From Kudoa neothunni (taxonomy: Eukaryota > Cnidaria), in assembly GCA_964304625.1 (NCBI GenBank), contig OZ199838.1:5332001-5396000 (forward strand): a stretch of 64,000 nt of DNA, written 5' to 3'. This document shows, piece by piece, positions 14,121-26,344 of this stretch. Position 1 is the first letter of the stretch. Every line of letters starts with the position of its first letter. Both the position numbers and the translations under genes were made by a program. Below the pieces are notes generated by a model. It saw nothing but the letters and a program-made list of their open reading frames with translations, ran no database searches and was not told where the DNA came from.

Positions 14121-16707
14121 ATGAGTTATATGAGACTTTTTACTAGCGAATTTGACGGTAAGTATTTATCTTCATTAGAATATATGTTTGAGATGTTGGA
14201 GTAAACAACATCATATTGATAATTTATTGGTTATTCTGGCATATCTCAACTATAGATTTATGTTGTTAACTTGAGTAATGAAAATTAGATAGTTTTGATA
14301 TAAAGCTACCCAAGTATTATACATCAAATGGTGTATAATAATGGGATATATGTCAAAATTTAATAAATTTATACAGAAATATTCAATCATTCCCCTACAT
14401 CTAACCCTTAATCTTCACCTTAGCTGATTCGATGCCATTTTTCACATTCTTCATTTAGGTGGTATTTACAATTCTCAAATTTCCACTTCTTGCTTGGATT
14501 CTTATCTTTCGTCTCTGGAGCACTGCACTAATCAATATCTGATGAACCCCTCACAAAACAAAGAGCTGAACAACAGCCAACAAATAAATCAAAAGATGAC
14601 TAACAACAATTTGCTTAGCAACCCTTGTAACCAACACCAAATCAACATATACACCAATCCGGCTGATAATATCAATGTGATAAATAACACCGCCAGCATT
14701 GCTGCTAACAACAAAGTCAGCAGTACTAGCTCGGTCGACCTGATCAATAATGGCGGTTCGAACGCCCATCTGAATAATATTATCAATCAGCTCAATCAGT
14801 CTATCGCAAAAACCCAAAAAATTATGCAAGTCAATTCTACCAATGGTAACTCTAGGGGTTGCTACAGTGATGGACGATGTGGTGCTAAAAATAGCAAACA
14901 ATCATCAACATATGCTCCATCCAATAGAAAAAAGTAACCTATTCGATCTACTCTACATTTGATGCAACGACCATTTATGTTCTTTTGTAGGGCTCTTGTA
15001 GATGCACCACTTAGTGACTGCCATGAGTTAGCAGCCCAAAACACAAGCGATCTTTCAAATATAACCAACAAGGTAGCATCCTACGATTATCATACGTACG
15101 TCTTAGTTGAAACATTCGATGTAGATTGTTTCACGCTGGGCTTCTGAGGCCGAATTCGATAGCGAATATGCCCGGTTTGTTAACAAAGGAGAGACTTATA
15201 TCGCAAAAGTTCCTGTTATAGGTTTTGTTCCAAGTAACAAACTCATCGGCCCTACTTTTAGTTTATGTTTATCATGTAGTTAATTTATACAAAATGTTTC
15301 TAAGTGTTATTAAGCTTGGCGGATACAAAAAAGTATATTGTTTAACGATGTTTAACGATGCTTAACTTAGTATTTATTTTCTGCTGTTAGGTGACTCGAG
15401 AGCATAAATGGAAGTCGGTATTTTTTGCTCTCAACCCCAAATCTGAAATAACTAACGCTACAACATGTACCAGGCGTCATTACGAAAAGTAACCCCATAT
15501 GCTGTGTTAATTTCTTTTCATTTACTCTCAACAATAGATTATTATATGCGTTTGAACAATACATTTGCAATCTATACAAAAATCAACCATATCCTAAAAT
15601 GTCATCCGGGGGCACAATGCCACATTTTCTGCCAGCCTACAGAAGCATGGATTACAGTTATGGCAGTTTTTCGTCAGATTACATAGACAGCAGTTTCGGT
15701 TTATATACAGATGGAAACGTTGTCCATTCGGACCAACCTCTTTGTATTCCCGAGAAGAACTCTTTCAGTATAGACAACATTCTTTATAACAACAAAAATA
15801 CCAATGAACCATTATCCGATGTACAACGCAAAACAAACAAGCCACAAAATGTTGCCTCATACCCATCCAATGAGATGGTTAACTCGGGAAAACCTTATGC
15901 TATTGAGAATCGCATTCCAAGCATGTCACCGTCATTCAATTCTCAGCATGTTAATAATGTCAACTTCAATGGCAAAAAACACCTCTAATAATAACGATGT
16001 GACTAACATGTTGTCATTTCTAAACATTTATCCATTACAATCGATACAAAATCAACATTTCTCTAACAACTCTTTTCCCGGTTATGCGAGTTTGTCTGAA
16101 GACAATATAATGAATTTTCAGCCAACACAATCAGCGAAACCAAACAATTACCCCTCTATTGGTGATTTGGCCAACTTTAACGAATACAGCACTGCCTTAA
16201 TTGACAAATTTAATAAAACATACTTTTCGGCAGCTGGTGCTGGTATCCCAGCTGAATCGACCAACTATGACAATATGGGAAATGATCAGCACGCCAATCC
16301 ATTACCCCCACCTGAAAGAAGGAAAGAGAAATCATATGCTGATGCAACGCCTTCTGCTGAAGATTTTAACAGCGCAAAGATGGCCTCTTTGTATTCCTCT
16401 CTCTATGGATCTTCTGTTGGATCGATACATCAAAACAATTATCCAAGTAGTTGAGTTGCGTTGTAGTTGATATTATAATATTATTTTAGTTATGAAAAAT
16501 ATGAATTCCTCCCAATTTTCATTAAACAATTCATCAATTCCTTTAAATTTCTCTATTACCCCATCCAACACCATCCATGAATTTAACCAATCTAATTCCA
16601 ACAATGGTACTCAGCAATTCCAGTCAAACAACCAAAACAATTTAAGGCAGAATTTTCAAAATACTACAAAAAAATGTTTAGAAGATAACTTTACAAAGAA
16701 TAAATAA
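14121..16707 (+). CDS. ARID-domain DNA-binding protein, possibly SWI/SNF ARID1-like
   Basis: Eight exons join with matching phases: 14121-14157, 14459-14933, 14991-15072, 15125-15233, 15280-15332, 15391-15488, 15538-16446 and 16490-16707. The total is 659 codons plus stop once one extra base is discounted. Exons 4-7 build an ARID fold: FVNKGETYIAKVPVIGFVPI, then NLYKMFLSVIKLGGYKKV, then TREHKWKSVFF and TRRHYEKLLYAFE. The flanks are asparagine/serine/glutamine-rich, as in ARID1/Osa proteins, but the large C-terminal BAF250 domain is not seen. The likely role is nuclear DNA binding within a chromatin-remodelling complex; this is inferred. Exon 7 shifts frame at an A6 run near 15973-15978, where five A would keep it open. 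The last 44-bp intron, chosen over a stop at 16452, is inferred. Confidence 0.8.
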
Positions 16708-18493
16708 ATATTTTTTTTGTAAGTAGTTTCCAAATAAAAAACTTAATATACCAAAATATTAAAATTATAATGAATTGATAAAATGGTTTTTTTGCGCTAT
16801 TCTCTTTTATCATTTCCGCAACTCGACTTAATGTTGAATTTCTTTTGACTACATATGCTTATCTACGTTAGCTGGAAAAACAGCATTGAAAAATTTCACA
16901 AGGAGAATTTTAAGCACATATCAAAATATTAATAAAAATCTCATATTCCCATTCCTATAAATCCAATTTAGTTGTATGCCTTGACTGTGATTAAGCTTTG
17001 ATGACACTTACGATTCAAAATAGAAAATCTAAATCATAGAATATTAGAATATTGAACACTAATAAGTATATGTACTTACTCAACCAATCATATTAGGTAT
17101 TTAATTTTTACTGGTTCGTTGATGAATAAAACAATAGCATTTATTGTATAACATCTATTGTGAAATGTTTTTATGGTATATATAATATTTATGTGAAATA
17201 TTTAAAATAATTACTGATTCTTGCCTAAATATATCAATCGTATATCGTATAATTCAGAGGCTACATTTCAACGATATGAAGTCAACTAATGAAATTAGGT
17301 TGTTATTGGTCAGTATAATTTAATCATATCAAACGTACAAAGTGCTATATAGTTTATATCCAAAATTATTAGGTCAATGTTCCATATTTTTTGTAATTTA
17401 CGCAGAGAATAATAATGTTAAGTAACCTATACTTTAAACTTACAGCGTTTACGGCCAAGCTTTTAGATATTTGTTATAGTTACCTGGATTGGGTGCGGAG
17501 AATTAGGCTGAGGAAGAAAAGCCTCTTGAATAGTAGTTAGAATAGAAATTAGATTCATATAAAGATGAATTATTTATTCCAAACTGCATCGTAAATTAAA
17601 AAAAAAATTATAATTAAGGTAACATCGCAATTTTATATATCCAGACACTTAGCTACAAAATGAGTTCGTTGAATCAAAAGAAGTTTCTGTTTAACCCCCT
17701 GAAATTCATTGTGAGCGCTAATTCAATCTATGAGAATAAAACATGAAAATTACTAATATAGCTCATTAATCAAATACACAAATATTTTGTAGCAATAATC
17801 AAACCATTAACCCTAAATAAGTCAAAAAAGGAAAATTATTCAAACCTATCGAGTATTTTTATATAAAATTATTGCAAAGATACTTTCTTGGAGTATAAAT
17901 TAAAATTCCAGAATAGAACCAAACCATGCAATTTAATTAATGTGAATATTTATATATATATATACAATATTGGTTTATTTATTCTTAGTTATTTTATTCG
18001 GTATGACTTAATTTTGGTATTTAAATTTTCTTGAAACATTTTTTTGGTTATATCAGGCGTTTGGTTAATAAATAATGTGAATTGTATATATTACTTCATT
18101 TTCAATTCTGCTCGAAGTTAAATTTTTGTGGGAGCAACAGTTATTGGAAAATTTACGATAGAGTTTAAAAATTTAGTTTGGCCTCTAAAATAGCCTAAAG
18201 CTTTTATTTAACTCGATCTAGTTTTTTTATCATAAATGCGTAAAATATATGAATTTTGATTAAAGTAAAAAGTTATTACAGAAATATAACAGCCATGGTA
18301 ATTAAATTAATAATCTATCTAAAAAACTTTAGATAGATTTATTTTAATTATAATAATTGGAAATAAAAATTTTTTTTTATTACTTCTATCAGATTTGTAG
18401 AACAGCCTTAATCATAGGAAAAATCTTGTTGGGACTCAAGGTAAGATATACAAATAATAATTAACGATTTGAATTTTTCATCAGGCAGCTGAA
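16708..18493. other. AT-rich intergenic region
   Basis: No gene-like exon is visible on either strand between the ARID gene stop and the mariner element. A short TA run lies at 17949-17966. An imperfect inverted repeat around 18309-18345 (ATCTATCTAAAAAACTTTAGATAGAT) is a simple hairpin with no identified role. Confidence 0.4.
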
Positions 18494-18495
18494 TA

Positions 18496-19864
18496 CAGTA
18501 TTTCGCGACCAAGATGCAAACTTTTCCAATTAAGATGAAAAAATGGCGCATATCTATTTGAATGTTAAATTTTCTTTTAAAAATGTCAATAAAACTTTTA
18601 AAAAAGCTACGTAACGCTGAAATAACAGAGGATATTTAAATTTTATTCATATCTATTTTTATTTCTAATTGTTAATTTCTTCTTTGTGCAAGGAGGTCGA
18701 GAAATAAGATTTTGAATGCTTCACATAATTCGCACAATTTGCTTCTGTTATCTCTTCTGAGCTTTTTCTAATACATTCGAACAGCTCTGAATGTGTTTAG
18801 GGCCCCATCCATTTCACAATGGATTTAAGTTGTCCAAATACCTCCTCAGCCGGATTAAGGAATGGCGAATAGGGTGGTAACAGCAGCAATTTATAGGGGC
18901 TGTTTTCAATCAATGCTTTTACACTTTCGGTTTTATGGAATGCGACGTTATTCATTATTAAAATGGCTTTTTCGATTGAATTTGCTTCCAAATTTTCGAA
19001 AAGATCCGTTGAAAATGAGGAAAAAACAAGTTGGTTTACACCGCCTATGTGAATTTTAAATCTCCAATTTTTTTTTATTGCTCATGGCTGCTATTGACGT
19101 AATGTTTCGGGATCTAATAGATTTCACTTTTAAGTTTGCTCTAGTTCCTGTAAGTGATCTACCTTGAGAACGTCAAGTTGCCAGAGAAAACCCAGATTTG
19201 TCAATAAAGAGAATTTCAGAATATTCTGGTGCCAGACAGTGTATTCGTTCGCATAACTAAGAAAATCATAAGCCAAATATAAAAATTAATTTTTTACTCG
19301 TATCATAATGAAAATAGTTCTAAGGGAATTCCTGTTCACTGGCATTAATGATATTTTTTCAGGGTATAGTGGAATTCAGTCAGAACCCTGAAGATAGTTT
19401 GTAGAGAAACCCGAATGGAATATTTCTCGAAGACCTTTTCGGATAATTGTTTAAGGGATAGCGTACAATTGTCATCCACCTCATTAATAATAAATTGTTT
19501 TTGATCAGGGTTCAATAGTGAACAACGATCTCCACCTGTTGCTAATCTTTCTTCTGACCATGTTTCATTCATCTTGCTGACAATTCTACTTATCGTAGAT
19601 TCGTGAATGCTCAGAGACTCAGATATTTGACGGTTGGTCTTCCCATTCTGGATGGCTTTAGAAATTATATCAAAATATAAATAATTGGAGTCGTTGAAAA
19701 ATCTTTTCCCTATCTTTCTTATTAACAATTTCGTATTTTCTTCTCATTTTATTAATAATTTCTGGTTCAACAGGCATATCTGAATCTTATTTCTTAAAAA
19801 CTGACTAGCGCGCACCATGTTTGCTTTTGATTGGAAAAATTTGCATCTTGGTCGTGAAATATTG
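18496..19864 (-). mobile_element. Tc1/mariner-like transposon, copy A
   Basis: The element is bounded by TA dinucleotides (18494-18495 and 19865-19866), the target site of this superfamily. It has inverted ends of about 36 bp beginning CAGTATTTCGCGACCAAG on the left and, in reverse complement, CAATATTTCACGACCAAG on the right. The transposase runs on the minus strand between about 19777 (ATG) and 18665 (stop TAG). A second, more decayed copy is at about 60785-62114. At 1369 bp the length is normal for the superfamily. Confidence 0.9.
18665..19777 (-). pseudogene. decayed Tc1/mariner-like transposase (DD34E type)
   Basis: The start codon at 19777 is followed by a basic N-terminus. After a one-base shift near 19705-19712 comes a helix-turn-helix pair containing ISESLSIHESTISRIVSKM. 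Downstream the catalytic core survives in pieces: the first acidic residue lies in an FIDESGFSLATR-like segment, whose Asp is clearest in copy B, and the second position in ILIMNNVAFHK reads N where copy B has D. The final acidic residue follows LPPYSPFLNPAEE. The spacing between the second and third positions, counted in copy B, is 34 residues, giving DD34E. Loss of the second Asp and the interrupted frame make it inactive. Confidence 0.85.
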
Positions 19865-20149
19865 TAATAAACAGACCTGTTCACTTATTCATTTTAAACG
19901 TTTCCGAATCGATAGATAACCGAAACTATTGAAATTTACTTTGTAACGTGACGTTGACCATATTGTTAATGATTTAGTAAAATATAATTAGAAAATAAAA
20001 TATTAATCCCTAAAATTTTATTAAAGCAAATAGTTCTAAGAGAGATAATTTATTGTCATTTTTAACTCTGAAAACAAATTCATTTTTATATCTTTATGGT
20101 TTCTCCAATATATTTTATTCTGATGAACAATAATCAAGACAGATGCTAT

Positions 20150-20664
20150 TTTTTTTGTTTACAAGATCAAACCCCTGGCGCCACTTGTTACGATGTGGAG
20201 TTCGGGCTGGTTAGGTCTTCTCCATTTACGCTTTAGGCACCGCAGGTCATATTAAGACGACTTACGTTTATGCGGCAGTGTGGGATTATAACCCACAAAA
20301 CATCCTCTTTTGGAGCAACCACCACCCAACCATACCCTGGACTAACCCAGAATTAGTCTGGGAAAGTCGTCCGAATATGGGTGTCGGCTCTATGGAAACC
20401 CCCTACTGAGTTGTATTTCGTTCCTGTATCCCGGCGTTTATGAGCGCTCGAGATCAACCCTTGTGCTATGCTCCCTTTCTAGCTGCAAGCAAGGCCACGA
20501 TAAATCGTAGATCCTTGAGATTACCACAGCCTTCCTACATAATTTCGGATTAGGAGTACAGGAACGCCCGAACTAGCTACTAGCCAGGATTCGAACTCGT
20601 AACCTCAAGGTATGCGATCTCGACCTAGCACCACTATGCCATATTGTCCAGGCTTCACAAGGCG
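20150..20664 (-). mobile_element. tRNA-derived SINE
   Basis: A GC-rich island in AT-rich DNA. Read on the minus strand it starts with a tRNA-like head containing box A (TGGCATAGTGG) and box B (GAGTTCGAATCC) with tRNA-like spacing, the internal RNA polymerase III promoter. A body of about 430 bp follows, ending in a short A-rich tail next to 20150. It is flanked by an 8-bp direct repeat GATGCTAT at 20142-20149 and 20665-20672, as expected from LINE-driven insertion. It has no coding capacity. The tail may match the partner LINE, which is not in this window. A tRNA gene is excluded because the head continues into a long unrelated body. Confidence 0.85.
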
Positions 20665-20672
20665 GATGCTAT

Positions 20673-21755
20673 GCTGCCAAAAATGTCTCAGCCATACTAA
20701 AATCTTTTTTTATAATTTATATTAAAAATAAACATCCATTTTCCTACAAACGTCCATTACATCATGGAAAATTAATAAGTTAGTATATCAAAAATCAATT
20801 TTCAAATTAATCGAATATTTTGCAATTTGATAAAAATGCCCCATTGGCAATGCTTACATTTTGTGTTTTGAAGTGAGTTATTCTTGTGTATAATTAATTC
20901 CAAAATCATTTATCACTTTTTTTCGTGAAAATATAACAGTTTTGCTCATGCAATAATGATTCAATGGCACAGTTAGCATCCTAGGGCTCACCAGCCGCAT
21001 GACTCTTAGTGTTCCAAACAAATCGATCGTCAATAACAAATAAGGAGAATAAAGACAAAAATCTGGGATTTAAAATTTATTATCCTTATATATGACAAAA
21101 AATTAGAAAACTTAAATTATTATTACTTTTATAAACGGTTTCCATCGGCAAATTCAATTAAATTTTGTGCACGCTCGCGCGACTTAAATCTTAATCACCA
21201 TAGTTCCTGTTTGTCAGCTACAGACGTATTTATTTTTTTAATCCTGTTATATATGATTATTCCTGACCCACCAATATATTCAAGAGGCCAAAATTAATTA
21301 ATAAAAATTAATTATAATTACTACGGGACCTATGGGATTAAATATGTACGGATCAATAAAACCTTCTTTTTATTTAACCTTGTGGCAATTCGGACCTAAA
21401 AATGGTTGTGGATCACGGCGTTGAATTAAAAAAAACTTCACATTAAAATCAAGTATATAGAGAGTGATGGTAATTTTTTAAATTATTTGTCATAATTACT
21501 ACAATCCTAATATAACAATTTTCTTGAGAACGTTTATCTTAAAGATCCCTAATATGTATCAAGTTTTAAACAACCGCTTTATTTTAAAGTTTTAATTGGT
21601 TCATTTCGAACAGTTGGTTTTACATAAACTTGTTGTACAAACAGTAGTAGTTGCTAAGCGTTATGATTATTTGTTGTGGAACCTTAATTTAACAATTTAA
21701 CAACATAAGTAGTACTACTTATCTTTATCAAAGAATTTGGTGATATTAATTTTTT
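20673..21755. other. intergenic region upstream of a coiled-coil gene
   Basis: AT-rich with no conserved exon that I can see. The stretch around 20970-21010 is less AT-rich and may be a decayed tRNA-like or SINE fragment, but the match is too weak to call. Confidence 0.35.
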
Positions 21756-24338
21756 ATGAAGACGATAACTCAGGCGAAATCAAATATTTTCACAGAAAGT
21801 CTTATATCGTTGGTACCTATTTAATCAATCAATTACGTTTTATTAAAACTATGTTTGAGGCTAATGGGCTATTCAAGTCAAGATGTTATTCGACGGTTCG
21901 GAGGTTGTCTCTGTTAGTGTCTAAACTGTAACATAATTATAACATTATATTTTTAATATTTGCTTTATTATATTTAAAGCACAAAAAGTTACAACATAAA
22001 TGAGGATAATGATTCTAAACATTGGGATATCATAATGAAAAATCTTAGTTGTAAATATATTTGATTGTTTCCTAATAGTGTTAGTATATCTAACGATCAA
22101 TTTGATTCAGTATTTTTCAAAGAGAATATTCTGAAGAGTCTATCACAAGGAGAGAAACCATATGACGCATCCTCTAATATAGCGAAAGTAGTGATACTCA
22201 TCTATTTCCAGTTAGAATTGCACAGAACTAATGTTATTTTTAAATTTTTGTTCCAAGGTTACATTGATGCTGATGTATTTGTGCTTTGTCAGTGAATATT
22301 ACGTGCGAAATATTCAAACAATCATTGATCAATTGGATCCTTCACATGGAAGCACATTATATTATTTGTTGGATAGTTTCAGTAGAGCAGTAGAGGATCT
22401 GAAAGAATTACCCAAGTTTTGGAATAATACTATCGACAGTATTATCAGCTGGTCTCATTACCTAAAAACCTGAAAAAATTTTCACATTATAGATGAAGAT
22501 GATGGCTCACAACAACAATGCAGTTTCATCAAAATGTATGACACAAGTAAACTGTGTGCTTCACCCCAAATCTTCCCGAAATATCTTCAAGTGTGATATC
22601 AACTGGAATATTTGATGTCTTAGATATTAAAAAAAATTAATATTTCCGTATTTAAGGGTTCTGTTCAAAAGTTTTGCAGACGAATTAAAACTCTTGAGGG
22701 TAGCACCACTGGGCTGGAGAGTGAAAGTACCTCTTATAAAACTGTCAGTTCCAACACTCATACTACCCATCCATCTGAGGAAAGTTGTTTCTTGTTTCTC
22801 TGTGTAATCTGAGTTTAGCTGAATAGAAATGACCAAAAATGCTAGTACAACGATAGAACAACAAAATAAGTGCTTTTCCAATGTGATTTAAGATAATTCT
22901 ACTGTCAAATAGACAGATTGACCAATTGAAACAAACCATAGCAAAAAAGAACAATGAAATAGCGCATTTACAAGTAAAAAACAAACTGGACAACGAGCAA
23001 TTAGAAAAAGTTACCAAGAAATCATCAGATTCCACTACGAACATGAAACGAACGGTCGATCTGCTGAAAGTCAAACTAGATGCACTCGAAAAATTACGCG
23101 TTTATGATACTGAAGCTATTCATGAACTCGAACATATATTACTGCAATATAATACATATGACCCCTATTGCAACAATATGCTCGTACGGCTGACTCATTT
23201 AATTCTTTTGTCTTCATTAACATTTTCAACAGTTGCTCCTTATTTTAGGGAATAACTTCGTACGAATGTACATACAATGAGATCATAGACGACAACTCTC
23301 CACTGGAATATTATAAATCAAATCAGGCAGCGATTTCTCATCTCTCCATTTCTTCTCCCAGCGAACAGAGTAAGAATAAAATAAAGATAGTTTAATTTCA
23401 GATATTTATTTTCAAGATAACTATTTATCTTATGATGGTGATGCTAATGTCAATATCACCGTTGATACTAATCAGAACATTTTTTTACCTCAAGCTTCAT
23501 GTATTTTCGCATTGACGAAATCATCATCTCACGTTTTAATATTTAGTCAATGCGATTTCAGTGGAAAATACTAACCGGCCCAAATCCAGTCACTCACCTA
23601 CTCAATGGACCGACGTTTCAACCGACGTAGTTTGAATCAAATGTTAAATAGATATTAATCTCTTGAAGATGTTACTAGCAGAAATACTATCTGTTTTTCA
23701 AATAATTCTTCATTATTACACCGGATCAGTGTCACCTAATCTAACAAATAAAATAATGAACGACGCAGATCTTACTGAGAAGGAGACTTCTCGTACTATA
23801 CCATCACCAATAATAGATAAGTATGCTTATTCAAAAAATTATTTTAACTCATTAAAATTTGTTTAAAACGACAGCCCCACTGGGGAACACAACACAGCTA
23901 GTACTTATGAAATCACTAAAAATCCGGTTTGTTCCCCCATATCATCTCATGGTGCTAACAAAATAAATAATGGCATTTATGGGGATACCTGCAAAGAAAG
24001 TAATGACCTAATACTATCACCAAAACTAATCACAAAGCACATTTACTTAAATCTAACAAAACTGTTTAAATTTTATTATTTTAGATAACTCCATCCCCAA
24101 CAATAGTCATGAAGTTGAGTTAACAAATGATCGACAGTCAACTATACAAAATATTTATCCCTCCGAATCCAGTGGAGTTGCCAACATGGATGTTAAACGC
24201 TGCAAGAAGTGCTTGGAACGATACTCTCCAAATATTCAAAGAAGAAAAACACAATATTTGAGGAATCAGCTCAGCAAACAGATCAAATTCAACTGCGAAA
24301 CAATGGATGAATTAGTAGGCCTGAAAAAAACGATATAA
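21756..24338 (+). CDS. unidentified multi-exon coiled-coil protein
   Basis: I do not recognise this protein. The 3' part is well resolved: exons 22913-23183, 23249-23369, 23402-23500, 23562-23626, 23669-23820, 23875-23999 and 24085-24338, with introns of about 30-85 bp and all phases agreeing. The first of these encodes a coiled coil (for example KKNNEIAHLQVKNKLDNEQL). The middle is Ser/Thr/Asn-rich, and the C-terminus holds a CKKC pair in VKRCKKCLERYSPN followed by a basic helix. Upstream, likely exons are 21756-21812 (ATG start), about 22079-22187, about 22300-22437 (helical, IIDQLDPSHGSTLYYLLDSF), from about 22492 (after TTATAG) and about 22657-22800. Joins upstream of 22913 are not all phase-consistent, so the 5' model is provisional and may contain an indel. 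The role is unknown; a scaffold or adaptor is possible. Confidence 0.6.
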
Positions 24339-24752
24339 AAAGTTCAGAAACAGCTCCAAACCATTAAATGCGCCCTTACACATTGAACTATTTTCTTTAA
24401 CCGAAATTTAATTACAAAGAACTCATATTTTTATTGGTTGTTGATAAATTTTATTTATCATTTTCTTTTCTAATAGGCACGAATAAGTGAATTTTTAGAA
24501 AAACCAATAATGTGGAATTAGGTTAATAAAATTAAATCAACTATCCACAAATTCCACTCAATAATCATAATTTGGCGCTGAAATCATATTTAAAAATTTA
24601 CAATCAATCCAGGAAAGTAAATATGACAACTTACCATACAGTAAGATTCGATAAATTTTCTAGGGTTAACCAATAAGAAAATACAAAATTAAAAGTGAAA
24701 AAATAAGTCTGTATATCAAAAGTTTAAATGAAATATGATTTTCAACTAAAAG

Positions 24753-25221
24753 CTATAAACTAACACAAAACACAGCCAGAATACAACGCATTTCGTCATT
24801 TTCCCATGTAACCATATGGCTTTCTTGGTTTATAGAACAATTATACATAAACACTCATATAAATGAACAATTAAAAATACCGTCAGTTTTCGAATTCCAA
24901 TAACACGTGACTGATGTGTGAATACCATAGGATGATTTTTGAGTAATTAAACAATGAACTATAACAAATTTTAAATATCTGCCACAAATGAATAATCAAG
25001 TAATTCTACCAATAAATTTGTAATTTCTAAAATGTTGTGCCAGTTTACTCACACAAATCTTGGTTATATCGCTTTTCCATTCTTTCACCTTTTGTGGATC
25101 ATAGCTTTCGATACCAGACATAGACGTTTCGATGGTCTTAACACCCATAAAACCTATTCAAACATAAATCCTCTACCTCATTCATAACATCTTCGATAGT
25201 GACGGGATAGTCTTCTAATAT
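24753..25221 (-). CDS. DYNLT: Tctex-type dynein light chain (DYNLT family), 5' end unresolved
   Basis: Exons run on the minus strand: about 25221-25177 (LEDYPVTIEDVMNE), 25136-25010, 24958-24881 and 24823-24753 (stop TAG). They encode YDPQKVKEWKSDITKICVSK, then VHCLITQKSSYGIHTSVTCY, then VTWENDEMRCILAVFCVSL. These match the Tctex1 fold in order: the KVxxW helix, the KYIVTCxIxQK strand, the GxHT turn with CYW, the WEN segment and a hydrophobic final strand. The family binds dynein intermediate chains and cargo in cytoplasmic or axonemal dynein. Introns are 51, 57 and about 40 bp. The 25137-25176 junction is the least certain, because the model there is about six residues shorter than the family. 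No start codon precedes the first exon, so a small 5' exon is missing. Confidence 0.8.
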
Positions 25222-26144
25222 CTAATTCGCAATTTATAAACTAGTAGAATAGCAATTGTGGAGTGGAACCTCAACGTTTTGGGCGGAATCAACAACTTCG
25301 GACATTTGTTCCCGATGACACTACTCGATTCGATTACGATAAACTCATCGACAAAAGCACGATCGTACGTGAATTGGTATTGGGCGATTTTTTTAAAGAA
25401 AAAAAGCACAACATTCAATGTTTTAACGAAATATTATCTTTATTTGTATATTAAATGCATTTGGAGTAAAAATGCGAATTAACTTATACGATACAACAAT
25501 AAATATCAGTTATCCTTTTCTAATATTTTATAATTAACTAACTTACTGACTAATAATTGTTAGATGAGGTTTTAAATAAACTACATTTGTTTTAACGCTC
25601 CGTCTTTTAATCTCGAAGTCTAAAAAGATTGATGGATTATAACTTTTAATTCACTTAGCAACATTTAAAGAAGTTACTTAACTAAGGAAACAATATAGCT
25701 CCAAAAATTACATTTTTTATTTATGCTGTGTAACACAATTTAAGAAGAAAGATCCACATTAACTAGGTAAGCCTTGAAAATTAATTGCCGAATAAACCCG
25801 ATGTATTTATTACTATTATTTTCGCTATTTTCGACCTTTCGTTCATACCAAGAAAAATTCTGTAAAGTTTTTTAATGTGACTATATCAAAATTTTTATAA
25901 CTACATATTATAAATAATAGTCATTAGTAGATTATAATTTAACAGATATTTTGGATAATAGTTTGTGATAAAAACCCTAATTCTTCTACGAACTAATCCA
26001 CCTATAACCAGATATTCAATTAAAGACGTTTCTTCGTTATTTTCCACTTAAAATATACAAGGTAAAAAACAAATTTAAGTGTTGAGGCACAATTTCATTT
26101 ATAAAAAATCGAAATCGCTATTTGTTGCTAGAAAATTTATGTGG
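25222..26144. other. region upstream of the giant coiled-coil gene
   Basis: Mostly AT-rich DNA up to the run of N. On the plus strand, 25260-25373 reads as an exon-like stretch (FVPDDTTRFDYDKLIDKSTI) followed by GTATTG. It has protein-like composition but no clear start, acceptor or continuation, and could be a small exon of an unseen gene. Nothing else is convincing. Confidence 0.35.
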
Positions 26145-26344
26145 NNNNNNNNNNNNNNNNNNNNNNNNNNNNNNNNNNNNNNNNNNNNNNNNNNNNNNNN
26201 NNNNNNNNNNNNNNNNNNNNNNNNNNNNNNNNNNNNNNNNNNNNNNNNNNNNNNNNNNNNNNNNNNNNNNNNNNNNNNNNNNNNNNNNNNNNNNNNNNNN
26301 NNNNNNNNNNNNNNNNNNNNNNNNNNNNNNNNNNNNNNNNNNNN
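26145..26344. other. assembly gap, 200 N
   Basis: Exactly 200 unknown bases. The giant coiled-coil reading frame is already open at its right edge. The second copy at about 47 kb carries roughly 190-250 bp of coding sequence upstream of the matching point, so the gap hides the true N-terminus of copy 1. The round length suggests a scaffolding gap rather than a measured distance. Confidence 0.98.

Noticed and set aside
14551-14901. Minus-strand open frames opposite ARID exon 2
   Set aside because: Mirror image of an asparagine-rich coding exon; the plus-strand exon has matching splice phases and continues into a recognisable domain.
20150-20664. GGCGCC motif beside a TGTTA...TAACA-like edge, suggesting a solo LTR
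   Set aside because: The block starts with tRNA-like box A and box B, ends in an A-rich tail and has an 8-bp duplication just outside these limits, which fits a SINE much better.
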